Shown: positions 9,276 to 16,947, counted from the stretch's first letter. The stretch: 64,000 nucleotides of DNA from Streptomyces sp. Ag109_O5-1 (GCF_003814875.1 NZ_RKQF01000003.1:1-64000), one strand, 5' to 3'. Notes: a model not told the origin generated them from the sequence alone. Numbers and translations are program-made.

Positions 9276-9393
9276 GGAAACTTCAGTTGGCCAGTGAGCA
9301 CTCGAGTTGGACACTCCAAGCTCAACGCGGTGCCACCGCTATGACTGACGCGCGGCGGCCCGATTCGGGTGGGCCTCGCGAGCCCCACCCGAA

Positions 9394-10110
9394 TCAGCAG
9401 AACGGTCGGAACTCCTTGAAGTCCGGCGTCGGGCGCGGATCGGGCAGCCGGTAGGCGCCGATCCGCCGCCGACCGCTGGCCGGGTCGGCGGTCCCGTCGA
9501 CCCGGGCGTCCGGTATCGGACGCCACCCCAGATTGGTCTCGAAGTACGTCACGGCAGCGCCGACCGACGGCCACCAGACATCGTCGAGCACCACGATGCC
9601 GCCAGGTCGGACGATATCGCCCAGGAAGTGGAGGTCGACGAACACGTTGTGGAAGTGGTGGCTGCCGTCGACGAACGCCGCGTCCGCGGCGAAACCCGCG
9701 TCAGCCAACCGGGGAAGGAACCGCTGCGATGGTTCGGTCACCAGCTCGGCGATGTCGTCCAGGCCGGCGCTGCGCAGCAGCTCCCACCCGATACCGTCGT
9801 ACGCCGTGTACTGGAACGGGTCGATCACCACATGCCGCGGGTTCCGTGAACCGTTGCGCAGCAGCGCCTCGCTGATCGCCAGCGCCGAGCCGGCATAGGC
9901 GAGCCCGATCTCGACGACCGTGCCGACTCGCTCTTCCACCAGGAGGTCACGTACCTGATCACAGTCGCGCTCCGGCAGCGTGACGGTGGCGAAGTCCGGA
10001 CCGCCATCGGGAATCCGCGGCGGCCCGTGCTCGGTGAGCTCGCGGCGTACGGCGGCCACTCGATCCTGCCACTCGCCTGCGACTCCGTCCGGTTGCACGA
10101 TCGAGGTCAC
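9394..10110 (-). CDS. Class I SAM-dependent methyltransferase
   Basis: The GTG at 10110 is the start: AAGGAG lies 8 nt upstream, whereas the longer frame to 10215 has no ribosome site. The 238-residue protein has the Rossmann motif I 'GTVVEIGLAYAGSALAI', an acidic loop 'HVVIDPFQYTAYDGIG', 'AADAAFVDGSHHFHNVFVD' and 'VRPGGIVVLDDVWWPSV', the pattern of the methyltransferase_24 group in which D and H residues of VDGSH and LDD can bind a metal. The substrate is unknown; no biosynthetic cluster surrounds it. It is divergent from the small gene at 10284. Confidence 0.88.
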   Translation of the reverse strand: MTSIVQPDGVAGEWQDRVAAVRRELTEHGPPRIPDGGPDFATVTLPERDCDQVRDLLVEERVGTVVEIGLAYAGSALAISEALLRNGSRNPRHVVIDPFQYTAYDGIGWELLRSAGLDDIAELVTEPSQRFLPRLADAGFAADAAFVDGSHHFHNVFVDLHFLGDIVRPGGIVVLDDVWWPSVGAAVTYFETNLGWRPIPDARVDGTADPASGRRRIGAYRLPDPRPTPDFKEFRPFC

Positions 10111-10283
10111 CAAGCACGCTCCTTCTGGCTGCGGGCACGGGATGTGGCCAACTGTGACACGCAGAGCGGCCAACTGAAGCGCTCGGTCACCACGCCAGAT
10201 CCGTTCTCGTGCCACCGGGCCTGCGAGGCGGGACTCGCCTCGGCCGGGATGCGGGGCGGTGGGGCGCGCGTGAGGCTGGTGCC

Positions 10284-10496
10284 ATGTCGGAGCGCCGCGT
10301 GATCGTCTACCCGCCGTCTGAGACGGGTGGCCGCAGGGTGTGCATCGACGATCAGATGCTGGGCACGGCCCACAGCCTCCATGACCTCACCGTGTTCCTG
10401 CAGAACGCGGGCCTGACCGGCTGGGACGAGCTGGATGTCGCCGAGTCCGGTTGCATCGTGTGGCTCGAGGGCGGGCCGGAGGTGTGGAAACGCTGA
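10284..10496 (+). CDS. Conserved small actinomycete protein, 70 residues
   Basis: ATG at 10284 starts 'MSERRVIVYPPSETGGRR', a sequence type common in Streptomyces small proteins with the fixed N-terminus xxxVxYPPxxxGGRxVR and C-terminus 'GPEVW'. It has no signal peptide or membrane segment. Function unknown. Its end overlaps the next gene by 13 bases, implying translational coupling. Confidence 0.7.
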   Translation: MSERRVIVYPPSETGGRRVCIDDQMLGTAHSLHDLTVFLQNAGLTGWDELDVAESGCIVWLEGGPEVWKR

Positions 10497-10693
10497 ACGC
10501 GCGCAAAGACCGCCGCGGCGGCCAGGGGCACGACGTGGAAGCCGTCCTCGACGAGCTCTACACCACGCCGCCGCCCGACTTCGTCGCCCGACGCGAGACG
10601 CTGGCCGCCGCCGCGAAAACAGCCGGCCGGGTAGACGATGCCCGCCTCATCCACGCCGCCCGCCGCCCCACCCTCGCAGCCTGGGCCCATTGA
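10484..10693 (+). CDS. Small protein resembling the N-terminus of a larger Streptomyces family; probably truncated
   Basis: GTG 10484 lies inside the end of the previous gene (overlap 13 nt). The 69 residues include 'LDELYTTPPPDFVARRETLA' and 'ARLIHAARRPTLAAWAH', reminiscent of proteins beginning ELYxLPxxEFTxxRDxLAAE...LRRPTVAAWLVN, which normally continue for over 100 residues. Here a stop follows immediately, so it looks like a truncated copy. Function unknown. Confidence 0.5.
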   Translation: METLNARKDRRGGQGHDVEAVLDELYTTPPPDFVARRETLAAAAKTAGRVDDARLIHAARRPTLAAWAH

Positions 10694-10694
10694 C

Positions 10695-11049
10695 GGGTAC
10701 GTCGTCACCCTCGGCCAAACCGCCGTCCAGCTCGACCGTCCCATGCGGCTGATCTTTCGGCCCGGCGAGTTCGGGCGCTGGCAGGTCACCGAGCCGGGCG
10801 AGGTCGACGCGAGCGTCTGGAGCGTGGGCCGGACACGTCCTCGGGCCCGGCTGCGTGGTGTCCGACTGCTACGACCCCGACCGCGACCGACCGGATGGCT
10901 GGGACGGACGGGCCGGTCTGGTCCTGGTCGACGCCGTTGAACCGGGAGATCCTTCGAACTGGGTGGTCAACGTACCGCCGGTGCGCAGCCTGCGCCAGTC
11001 GTATCCTCGCCTCTCCAACGTCGCGTTCAGCCTCGTCCGCGCGGTGTGA
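10695..11049 (+). pseudogene. Hypothetical gene split by a frameshift
   Basis: Codon usage is strongly coding in one frame from ~10695 ('GYVVTLGQTAVQLDRPMRL', 'GEFGRWQVTEPGEVDASVW') and then in the next frame from ~10830 ('GHVLGPGCVVSDCYDPDRD', 'NWVVNVPPVRSLRQSYPRL') to the stop at 11049. A single indel near 10825-10835 would join them into one ~117-residue protein. I do not recognise the family, and no good start codon is visible. A sequencing error is an alternative explanation. Confidence 0.4.
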
Positions 11050-11130
11050 GGCCGGGCGGGGCGGTGTGGAATGACCACTTTCACCGGTTTGGGCGGCTCA
11101 GGCCATCCTGGACCTCGAAGCCCGAGACCC

Positions 11131-11292
11131 TCAAGGGCGGCCGGGTGGGGTGTGGAGCATAGATTGCACCTGTTCCGGGTTCGCCTGTTCTGGCAGAGGC
11201 GGTGCCGGCGGGAACAGCCGGTCTTCCAGAGCGGGCAGCCCGAGCAGCATGAGAAGCGGCACCGCCGGGCCGAGCAGGGCTATCACGATCAC
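11131..11292 (-). CDS. Small single-pass membrane protein, 53 residues
   Basis: Starting at GTG 11292 (or GTG 11286, which gives better spacing from GGGAGG) the frame reads 'VIVIALLGPAVPLLMLLGL', one hydrophobic helix, then an acidic Pro-rich tail ending 'SMLHTPPGRP'. Short proteins of this shape (a MIVIALLGPAVLLxxLLALxRYE-like start) are frequent in Streptomyces. Function unknown. Confidence 0.55.
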   Translation of the reverse strand: MIVIALLGPAVPLLMLLGLPALEDRLFPPAPPLPEQANPEQVQSMLHTPPGRP

Positions 11293-11695
11293 GACGCCTC
11301 CCTGGGAAGCTGGCGATCACGGCTGATCCTTGACGGCAAGCCGGCCATGTTCACCGTGCGACCGAACGGGGGAGGCCGCACACGGGGGAAGGGTCCGCAT
11401 AGGCCGAACGGGTGATGTCAGGACGTGCAGAGGCATGGCCTGTGGCAGACCGCAGCGGCTTGTGCACTGTCGGGCGCGGGCGGCCACGAGCCGGCACCCC
11501 ACGCCTCCGCCGCGTGCGGCACCCTCTCAGTCGGAGGGTCGCCGCCACAGGGGGCGGCGGGAGCGAGGGCGTGTGCCAGCGCGTTCCTTACCCGGTGTGC
11601 CGCTCCTTCACAACCAGCCGCCACAGTGTCCGAAGGTAATCGAAGGGTAACTCTGTGTTGTCCGCGTGATGACGCGATCCTCACCAGAGGGGCAC
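11293..11695. other. Intergenic region, 403 bp, nothing recognised
   Basis: I found no frame with convincing codon bias or protein similarity. The right end must carry the promoter and the ribosome site (AGAGGGG) of the gene at 11696. Confidence 0.5.
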
Positions 11696-12295
11696 ATGAG
11701 CGAGCAGGAAGTCACCTTCTACACCCAGTCCAACTACACGGGCGACGCCCACACCTACGCAGTCGGAACCGACGAGAACCTGTACCCGGGCGGACTCAAC
11801 GACAAGTTCAAGTCCGTCAAGGTCGGCCGGAAAGCCAAGGTCCTGGCCTGGCAGCACAGCAACCAGAGCGGCAAGTACCGGGAATGGGACCTCGACCAGC
11901 CGGACATCTCTGACATCGGCGGGCTGACCCGGTTCAAGGTCGTCGAGAGCACCACGCTGCCCATCGCGGTCCGGCTCCAGGACCTCACCGGCGCCTCCGC
12001 CGGACGGTACAGCCTCAAGGCCGCTTCCTACGACGTCGGCGACACCATCGTCCGCTCCGGCGACCCGGAGTACGGGCTCGTCGGCGTCATGCCCGAGGAC
12101 GGCCCGCTGGTCACCACCGCCATCTACGTCCGCGACGAGCACTCCGGGGTCTACGTCGCTGTGGGCGCCATCTACTTCGTCTGGAACTCCGACACCAAGT
12201 CGATCGATGTCGCCGACGCCTCGAACGTCCCCGAGAATCTGGACTACTCGCGAGACGGCCGCAACCAGTTCACGTTCAAGCTCACCGGGGACTAG
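11696..12295 (+). CDS. Beta/gamma-crystallin-like protein
   Basis: ATG 11696 is preceded by AGAGGGG at a good distance; earlier starts in frame are not. The 199-residue protein has no signal peptide. Its N-terminal ~85 residues ('VTFYTQSNYTGDAHTYAVG', then 'LNDKFKSVKVGRKAKVLAWQ' and 'ISDIGGLTRFKVVES') follow the Greek-key pattern of beta/gamma-crystallin domains (F/Y-x-x-x-x-Y-x-G). The C-terminal half is a second beta-rich stretch with no recognised family. Possible Ca2+-binding structural or stress protein; inference only. Confidence 0.65.
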   Translation: MSEQEVTFYTQSNYTGDAHTYAVGTDENLYPGGLNDKFKSVKVGRKAKVLAWQHSNQSGKYREWDLDQPDISDIGGLTRFKVVESTTLPIAVRLQDLTGASAGRYSLKAASYDVGDTIVRSGDPEYGLVGVMPEDGPLVTTAIYVRDEHSGVYVAVGAIYFVWNSDTKSIDVADASNVPENLDYSRDGRNQFTFKLTGD

Positions 12296-12389
12296 GAGCT
12301 AGGGCGGCGGAATACATCGCAGTGAGCGGGGCCTGCGGCGCCTTGCCGAAGCGCGGGCTGGGTCAAGGCGCCGTAGGCGGTGACAGGAG

Positions 12390-12655
12390 TCAGGTCGCCT
12401 GGGCGGCCTGACCGCGGCGGACGCGGCCGAGCAGGTCGCGGTGGTAGGCGGCGAAGCCGCCGTCGGGGACGGGTGCGGGGCTGCCGGTCAGCGTGTACCA
12501 CTCCTCGGCACCGGTGTACTGCACGGTCACGCGGGCGCTGCGCGCGTCGTCATTGAGGGTGGTCCGTACGGTCAGGTCGCCGGTGATGACGCCGACGTCG
12601 TCGGTCATCACCCCGCCGGGTCCGGCCGTGACCTCGTCCTGATAGCTGGTGGCAT
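12390..12655 (-). pseudogene. Conserved small protein, N-terminus removed by an ISKra4 remnant
   Basis: The frame reads 'HPDATSYQDEVTAGPGG', then 'VGVITGDLTVRTTLNDD' and 'VTVQYTGAEEWYTLTGSP' to a stop at 12390. Internal GTG/ATG codons at 12611/12608 could restart translation (73 residues). Coding sense begins right at the inverted repeat of the miniature ISKra4 element (12663), so the natural N-terminus was lost. Sequence type known from Streptomyces, function unknown. Confidence 0.55.
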
Positions 12656-12662
12656 CCGGGTG

Positions 12663-12965
12663 GGGTGCGGCTCTTTCGTAGTGACCTGCTCGATCAAGCG
12701 GTGAGGGCGTATCCGTCCTGGTGGCGGGCCTGCTGAGTGCGGAGACGTTCTTGTTCGATGTGGTGCAGCCAGTATTCCTCGAAGTCTCCGTTGATGATCA
12801 CGGCGCGGAGCAGCGGGATGCCGCCTCCCGCGCGTCCAGTTCCTCGAACAGCGAACCCATCGCCGCCCCCAACGCCGTGACCACACCGTAGAAGCAGAAT
12901 TCCCAAGACCACAGCCCCAGCGCCGAACTCCCAGCTCACCCCCTCCCTACGGAAGAGCCGCACCC
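12663..12965 (-). mobile_element. Miniature ISKra4-derived element (MITE-like), ~303 bp
   Basis: Inverted repeats of 19 bp with one mismatch bound it (12663-12681, gggtgcggctctt...; and 12947-12965). Reading leftwards from the right end it contains the start of an ISKra4 orfA ('MGSLFEELDAREAA', compare 'MGSLIEDLEAREAAARA' at 50155) fused directly to the last ~39 codons of the transposase ('NGDFEEYWLHHIEQER', '...ALTA' stop at 12694). Both genes' middles are deleted, leaving ends that a full-length ISKra4 transposase could mobilise. Its two flanks come from unrelated genes, so no target duplication is visible. Confidence 0.75.
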
Positions 12966-13219
12966 AAACAGGCCCTGGGACTTGCCCACTTCGAGGGCCG
13001 CACCTGGAACGGCTGGCACCACCTCGTCACCCTCGTCTCCGTCGCGCACGCCTTTTGCACCCTGCAACGACTGGCCCGAGCCCCAAAAGACGCGGGGCTG
13101 GCCTGAGCCTCTACCAAGTCGTCCGCGAGCTGCAGACACTCCTCGCCCTCTGGACCGGCGCCTGCCCCACCTGCCACCGCGACATACCAACACCAATACG
13201 GACCTGACCAAGCGCTACT
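12966..13219 (+). pseudogene. IS701-family transposase C-terminal fragment
   Basis: 'GLAHFEGRTWNGWHHLVTLV' and 'VAHAFCTLQRL' match the conserved D-H-[FY]-E-G-R-x-x-x-GWHHHVTLVxxAH block (with the catalytic Glu) near the end of IS701-type transposases. After a stop/frameshift at ~13107, 'SLYQVVRELQTLLALWTGAC' and 'PTCHRDIP' complete the C-terminus in the next frame. Only the last third of the gene remains. Confidence 0.75.
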
Positions 13220-13269
13220 AGAAGGGGGACCGCGAGGTGCACAGTGGCGGCTCGGCGCACTGATACGGT

Positions 13270-13305
13270 GGTGGGGCGACCCCGCAGGACTGGGGTGGCC
13301 CCACC
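13270..13305 (-). terminator. Possible terminator of the SDR gene
   Basis: GGTGGGGC (13270-13277) pairs with GCCCCACC (13298-13305) about 110 bp downstream of the leftward SDR gene. The loop is long (20 nt), so this is weak. Confidence 0.3.
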
Positions 13306-13413
13306 GCCGTGCGGTTGCAGACCGTACGAGGATTGCCCGGCGTCCGAGAACAGGGCGCCGGCTCTGTTCACGTGTCGTGACAGCGAGCGTTGGCAGCACT
13401 CGTCAGCTTGGCA

Positions 13414-14118
13414 TCAGGCGGATTTGTGGCGGGCGCCGCCCTCGATGTGGATCGTCTCACCGGAGACAAAACCCGCACCAAGGAGCCACATGACCGTGTC
13501 GACGACGTCGTCGGTCTCGCCGTAGCGTCCTACGAAGGTCCCGGCCGCGCTCTTGCCCAGCAAGCCGGTCTTTTCGTCGCCAAGGCGATCCCAGGTGCCC
13601 GAGTCCACGACACCAGGCGAGACGGCGTTGACCCGTACCGGCGCCAGATCCGCCGCGAGGTGGCGCGCGGCGTACTCGACCGCACCGTTGGTGACCCCTT
13701 TGACGAGTGATCCCAGTGCGGGGCGCCAGCCGACAACACCGGAGAACAGCACCATCGACCCGGTCGGCCGCAGTACCGGCGCGAAGTGTTTGGCGACCAG
13801 CATCGGGCCGACCACCTTCGCCGTGAACGCAGCCAGCAGCTTGTCGCGATCCAGCTCGGTCGCGCGAACATCGTGCGGCGCCGAACCGGTCATCACGATG
13901 TGGTCAATTCCATCCTTCAGCAGCTCCGCCGCGGCCGCGAGCGTCGACTCGTCCTGCAGATCGACCCGCACCGCGGTAGCGCCGATCTCGCGCGCCAGCA
14001 CGTCGGCCGCAGCCAGACCGCGGGCACCGACAACAACGTCGTAGCCGTCCTTCGCTGCACGCCTCGCGACGGCCGCGCCGAGCGCCCGTGCACCGCCGAT
14101 GACCAGGATCCGCTCCAT
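13414..14118 (-). CDS. Short-chain dehydrogenase/reductase, atypical (no catalytic Tyr)
   Basis: ATG 14118 begins 'MERILVIGGARALGAAVAR', a glycine-rich cofactor motif; the longer frame to 14562 is antisense to the regulator. The 234-residue protein has 'VRVDLQDESTL', 'DHIVMTGSAPHDVRA', 'GSMVLFSGVVGWRPALGSLVKG', 'GAVEYAARHLAADLAPVRVN' and 'VSGETIHIEGG'. The Ser (LFSG) is present, but the Y-x-x-x-K position reads G-S-L-V-K, so the catalytic Tyr is missing while Lys stays. It may be a non-classical reductase, a binding or regulatory protein. It is divergent from a HxlR regulator at 14198 with an operator-like palindrome between. Confidence 0.85.
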   Translation of the reverse strand: MERILVIGGARALGAAVARRAAKDGYDVVVGARGLAAADVLAREIGATAVRVDLQDESTLAAAAELLKDGIDHIVMTGSAPHDVRATELDRDKLLAAFTAKVVGPMLVAKHFAPVLRPTGSMVLFSGVVGWRPALGSLVKGVTNGAVEYAARHLAADLAPVRVNAVSPGVVDSGTWDRLGDEKTGLLGKSAAGTFVGRYGETDDVVDTVMWLLGAGFVSGETIHIEGGARHKSA

Positions 14119-14152
14119 GCGTCTCACTCCCTCTCGTAGGATCGGGTGCAAC

Positions 14153-14175
14153 GGTATGGATTTGATACCGGTATC
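14153..14175. promoter_or_regulatory. Operator-like repeats between the SDR and HxlR genes
   Basis: Three half sites occur: GGTAT (14153-14157), ATACC (14165-14169) and GGTAT (14170-14174); the last two form the perfect palindrome GATACCGGTATC (14164-14175). Position in the 79-bp divergent spacer, 22 bp from the HxlR start, suggests the binding site of that regulator (inference). Confidence 0.55.
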
Positions 14176-14197
14176 TTCAACGGAACTGGGAGCAGCC

Positions 14198-14557
14198 ATG
14201 GGCAAGGCGTACAACGTGATGGCAGCGACCTGCCCGAGCCGCACGGTGCTGCACCGTATCGGCGCCCGCTGGACCGTGTTCGTCGTCAACGCCCTCGACG
14301 ACGGACCTCGCCGCTTCACCGAGCTGAAGGGGCATATCCAGGGGATCACCCCGAAGGTCCTGACCGAAACCCTGCGCTCCCTGGAAGCCGACGGTCTGAT
14401 CAGCCGCCACACGTACGAGGAGAACCCGCCCCGCGTCGAGTACGCCCTGACACCGCTGGGCCGCTCTCTGCTCATTCCACTCCGCGCCGTACGGCTCTGG
14501 GCCGAAGAGCATGTCCCGGACATCGAGGCGGCCCGAGCACGCCAGCCGATTCTCTGA
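14198..14557 (+). CDS. HxlR-family winged-helix regulator
   Basis: ATG 14198 follows GGGAGC and starts 'MGKAYNVMAATCPSRTVLHR' with the Cys typical of HxlR redox/aldehyde sensors. 119 residues: 'IGARWTVFVVNALDDGPRRF', 'ELKGHIQGITPKVLTETLRS' and 'PRVEYALTPLGRSLLIPL' are the helix-turn-helix and wing hallmarks. It is divergent from the SDR gene and probably controls it, in response to an electrophile or redox signal, through the palindrome at 14164. Confidence 0.88.
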   Translation: MGKAYNVMAATCPSRTVLHRIGARWTVFVVNALDDGPRRFTELKGHIQGITPKVLTETLRSLEADGLISRHTYEENPPRVEYALTPLGRSLLIPLRAVRLWAEEHVPDIEAARARQPIL

Positions 14558-14819
14558 CCCATGAGTCGACTGCCGGCATGAACCGGAGCGGCAAGGCCAA
14601 CGCCCAGCAGGTCACCGTCCGCAGACCGCCCACTACTTCTCCACCGCCCAGGAACTGCACGACTGGGCCAAGGACCCCGTGCCCTCCCACCGCACGGCAG
14701 TGCCGTCGAAACTCGTGAACATCTCTCGACGGAGTGATCGCCAACTGCCTCCGGAACTCATGCCCAAGTGCTGTCGCTCAACGTGAACAGAGCCGATCAG
14801 GCGAGTCGTTGGTAGGACT
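14558..14819. other. Intergenic region with a short unrecognised coding fragment
   Basis: One frame (about 14626-14720) reads 'HYFSTAQELHDWAKDPVPSH' and 'RTAVPSKLVN' without start; it looks like a fragment of a protein but I do not recognise it. The right part (from ~14765) belongs to the left end of the IS5-family element. Confidence 0.3.
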
Positions 14820-15218
14820 GTGGGGCATAGGGGTGATTTGACTGACGCCCAGTGGGAACGACTTGAGCCGCTCCTGTCAGTGAGCGACCGACGCTGTGGC
14901 CGATGGCGGGACCATCGGCAGGTAATCAACGGAGTGCTGTACCGGATCCGGACAGGCGTGCAGTGGCGCGATCTGCCGGAACGCTACGGATCGTGGAAGA
15001 CGGTGCACGAGCGGCATCGCCGCTGGTCAGCGGACGGCACCTGGGAGTTGCTCCTCCAGCGGGTCCAGGCCGAGGCTGGCGCGGCCGGCGACATCGACTG
15101 GGATGTGTCCGTGGACTCGACTTCCGTCGGCTTGCCGACCTGCTCGGCCACCTCCGTGGGCAGGGCCTGCGGCAGCTTCTGGTGGCCGATTGGCCGGCGC
15201 CTGGTCGCGCGGTGCTGA
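14820..15218 (+). pseudogene. IS5-family transposase, N-terminal half only
   Basis: Starting at GTG 14820 the frame reads 'MGHRGDLTDAQWERLEPLL', 'QVINGVLYRIRTGVQWRDLP', 'YGSWKTVHERHRRWSADGTW' and 'DIDWDVSVDSTSV', i.e. the DUF4096-type N-terminus and first catalytic Asp of an IS5-group (two-frame) transposase. Similarity stops at ~15120; the remaining residues are unrelated and the second catalytic part is absent. Confidence 0.8.
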
Positions 15219-15270
15219 GGCAGGCGGGCCGCTCGGGCGGGTTACGCTCGCCGACATGGGGCGGCGGGTG

Positions 15271-15591
15271 TTACTGCTCGTGTGCGCCGGGTTCCGCGCT
15301 GATGGATTCCTGGTAGACGTCCGCGTAGGTAGGGGAGTCCTTGACCAGGTCGTCGCAGAACGCGGCGACGTCGGTGCCGATGAGTTCCAAGACTCCCTTG
15401 CCTGTGGCGACGCCCTCCTCGAAGAAGTCGAGGATCCCGGGGAGCAGGACAGGCAAGCTGACCGGTCCGACCTTGAACAGGTACCTCCGTATCTCCTTGT
15501 GGACGATCTGGTAGTCCGGCGGGAGGGCCTTGATCCGAGCCAGGTGCGCCCGCCACTGTTTCTTTCCCTCGATGATGTCCTGGATGCTCAC
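15271..15591 (-). CDS. DUF1048 family protein (second copy of the operon)
   Basis: GTG 15591 follows the stop of the preceding gene after a single base, so translation is coupled. 106 residues: 'IIEGKKQWRAHLARIKALPP', 'EIRRYLFKVGP', 'LLPGILDFFEEGVATGKGVL', 'GTDVAAFCDDLVKD'. This is the all-helical DUF1048 fold, nearly always encoded next to a PadR regulator in Gram-positives. Biochemical role unknown. Confidence 0.88.
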   Translation of the reverse strand: MSIQDIIEGKKQWRAHLARIKALPPDYQIVHKEIRRYLFKVGPVSLPVLLPGILDFFEEGVATGKGVLELIGTDVAAFCDDLVKDSPTYADVYQESISAEPGAHEQ

Positions 15592-15592
15592 G

Positions 15593-15949
15593 TCAGCCTC
15601 CCAGCCGGCTCAACTTCCTTGCGACGTTCCTGTTCAACTGCTCGCGCCACCGGTCGCGGTAGGTTCGGGCCCCTTCTCCACCGGCAAGCGCGGTGCAGAA
15701 GCCCCGGATGTCGTCGCCGAGCACCTCGTTGGCGCTCTGTCCGTCCGCCGCTGCTACTTCGAGCAGCCCCAGGGCGGCGTCGAGGATCGGCATCAGGTTG
15801 CGGCCGGTGAAGTCCCCGTAAGGGAAGAGGTGGGCGATGATCTGTCCCCACGCCGCCCGGTAGTCGTCCGGCAGGGTCTCGGACCTGGCTTCGAACGCCT
15901 TCCATTCTCTGGTGAGATCGCTGCCGGTGACCTTCTCCCAGAAGTTCAT
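15593..15949 (-). CDS. DUF1048 family protein (first copy of the operon)
   Basis: ATG 15949 overlaps the stop of the PadR gene (ATGA). 118 residues beginning 'MNFWEKVTGSDLTREWKAF' with 'LPDDYRAAWGQIIAHLFPYG', 'ALGLLEVAAADGQSANEVLG' and 'DDIRGFCTALAGG', clearly paralogous to the next gene. The three genes are a tightly coupled operon; PadR-DUF1048 units are thought to be transcriptionally autoregulated. Confidence 0.88.
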   Translation of the reverse strand: MNFWEKVTGSDLTREWKAFEARSETLPDDYRAAWGQIIAHLFPYGDFTGRNLMPILDAALGLLEVAAADGQSANEVLGDDIRGFCTALAGGEGARTYRDRWREQLNRNVARKLSRLGG

Positions 15950-16272
15950 CTCCCGTCCTCCTTGAGCCTGTCGATGCGTGATGAGACGTACTGCCACTTC
16001 GCCCAGAACTTCGCGAGTTCCTCGCGTCCGGCGTCGTTCAGCGCGTAGAACTTGCGCGGCGGACCGACCCCGGATGGTCGTTTCGTCACCTGGACGAGCC
16101 CGTTCCTCTCCAGCCGCAGCAAGATGGTGTACACCGTCCCCTCGATGACGTCGGCGAAGCCGAGCTCGTTCAGCTGACGGGTGATGGCGTACCCGTAGGT
16201 TTCCTCGCTGCCGATGATTTCGAGCACGCACCCTTCCAGCGTGCCCTTCAACATCTCCGTCAGGTCGTCCAT
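15946..16272 (-). CDS. PadR-family transcriptional regulator
   Basis: 108 residues: 'EMLKGTLEGCVLEIIGSEET', 'YGYAITRQLNELGFADVIEG', 'TVYTILLRLERNGLVQVTKR' and 'GPPRKFYALNDAGREELAKF', the winged-helix motif and C-terminal helix of the short PadR-s1 group. First gene of the padR-DUF1048-DUF1048 operon, overlapping the second gene by 4 bases. An inverted repeat upstream is the likely autoregulatory operator. Confidence 0.92.
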   Translation of the reverse strand: MDDLTEMLKGTLEGCVLEIIGSEETYGYAITRQLNELGFADVIEGTVYTILLRLERNGLVQVTKRPSGVGPPRKFYALNDAGREELAKFWAKWQYVSSRIDRLKEDGR

Positions 16273-16305
16273 CGCGGGTGCTCCTCAGCCCTGCCGGTAC
16301 TGCGT

Positions 16306-16341
16306 ACTACCGAGTACCGCTATACGGTACCACTGAGTAGT
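16306..16341. promoter_or_regulatory. Operator-like inverted repeat upstream of padR
   Basis: ACTAC (16306-16310) and GTACC (16314-16318) are mirrored by GGTAC (16326-16330) and GTAGT (16337-16341) around the centre GCTATAC. It lies 34-69 bp upstream of the PadR start, the position expected for PadR autorepression. Inferred. Confidence 0.5.
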
Positions 16342-16589
16342 GGAGGGAGGCAGTGGCTCAGGTAGGCGTAAACCCGGGATCTGCTGGCGAGGAGCCGCGC
16401 TATGACGGGAGCCACTCATCGGTCGGCTCCGAACTCGGCGAGGGCTCGTAGGCCACCACCGCAACGCCCCGATCCTCGATCTCCCAGGCTGCTTGTCGGC
16501 CGGCTTGCACCTGTCGTCACAGGCCAACAGAGGCGTCGGCCGTCAGTGGGACCGCCTCCATCGTGTGGGAAGAGGCGGTTGGTTCAGAG
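16342..16589. other. Intergenic region, nothing recognised
   Basis: About 250 bp with no frame that I can relate to a family; it may hold decayed upstream parts of the DinB fragment. Confidence 0.4.
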
Positions 16590-16947
16590 AATCGGCCACT
16601 GCGCGCACCCTCATCCACCACGGGCTGGACACCGTCGGCGACGTCGCCCGTACCCCGCTCGCCACCCTGCAGCGCTTGCTCGGCGTCACCACCGGCCGCC
16701 GGCTCCACGAACGCGCCCCCTGCCCAAGACCACCATGGTCACCCAGGCCTTCGACCGGGACGAACTCGATCCGGACGCACACCACCGAGCCGCCCTCGCC
16801 CTCACTCACGAACTCGGCGCCCGCCTCCGCAGCGACCAGACCGCAGCCCGCCCCCCACCCTCACCGTGCGCTACGCCGACCGCACCACCAGCCGCATCCG
16901 CACCCAGCCCGAGGCCACCTCACACACCCTCGCCCTGACCCGCACCG
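16590..16947 (+). pseudogene. DNA polymerase IV (DinB-like) C-terminal fragment
   Basis: Three frames together follow the helix-hairpin-helix and little-finger regions of actinomycete DinB: 'HHGLDTVGDVARTPLATLQR', 'LLGVTTGRRLHERA', 'AFDRDELDPDAHHRAALALT', 'HELGARLRSDQTAAR', 'LTVRYADRTTSRIRT'. Frameshifts occur near 16715 and 16850. The catalytic palm is absent. The fragment runs straight into an IS110 remnant at ~16948. Confidence 0.7.

Noticed and set aside
9394..10110. Methyltransferase as part of an antibiotic biosynthetic cluster
   Set aside because: No polyketide, peptide or sugar biosynthetic genes lie nearby, so only a general enzyme call is justified.
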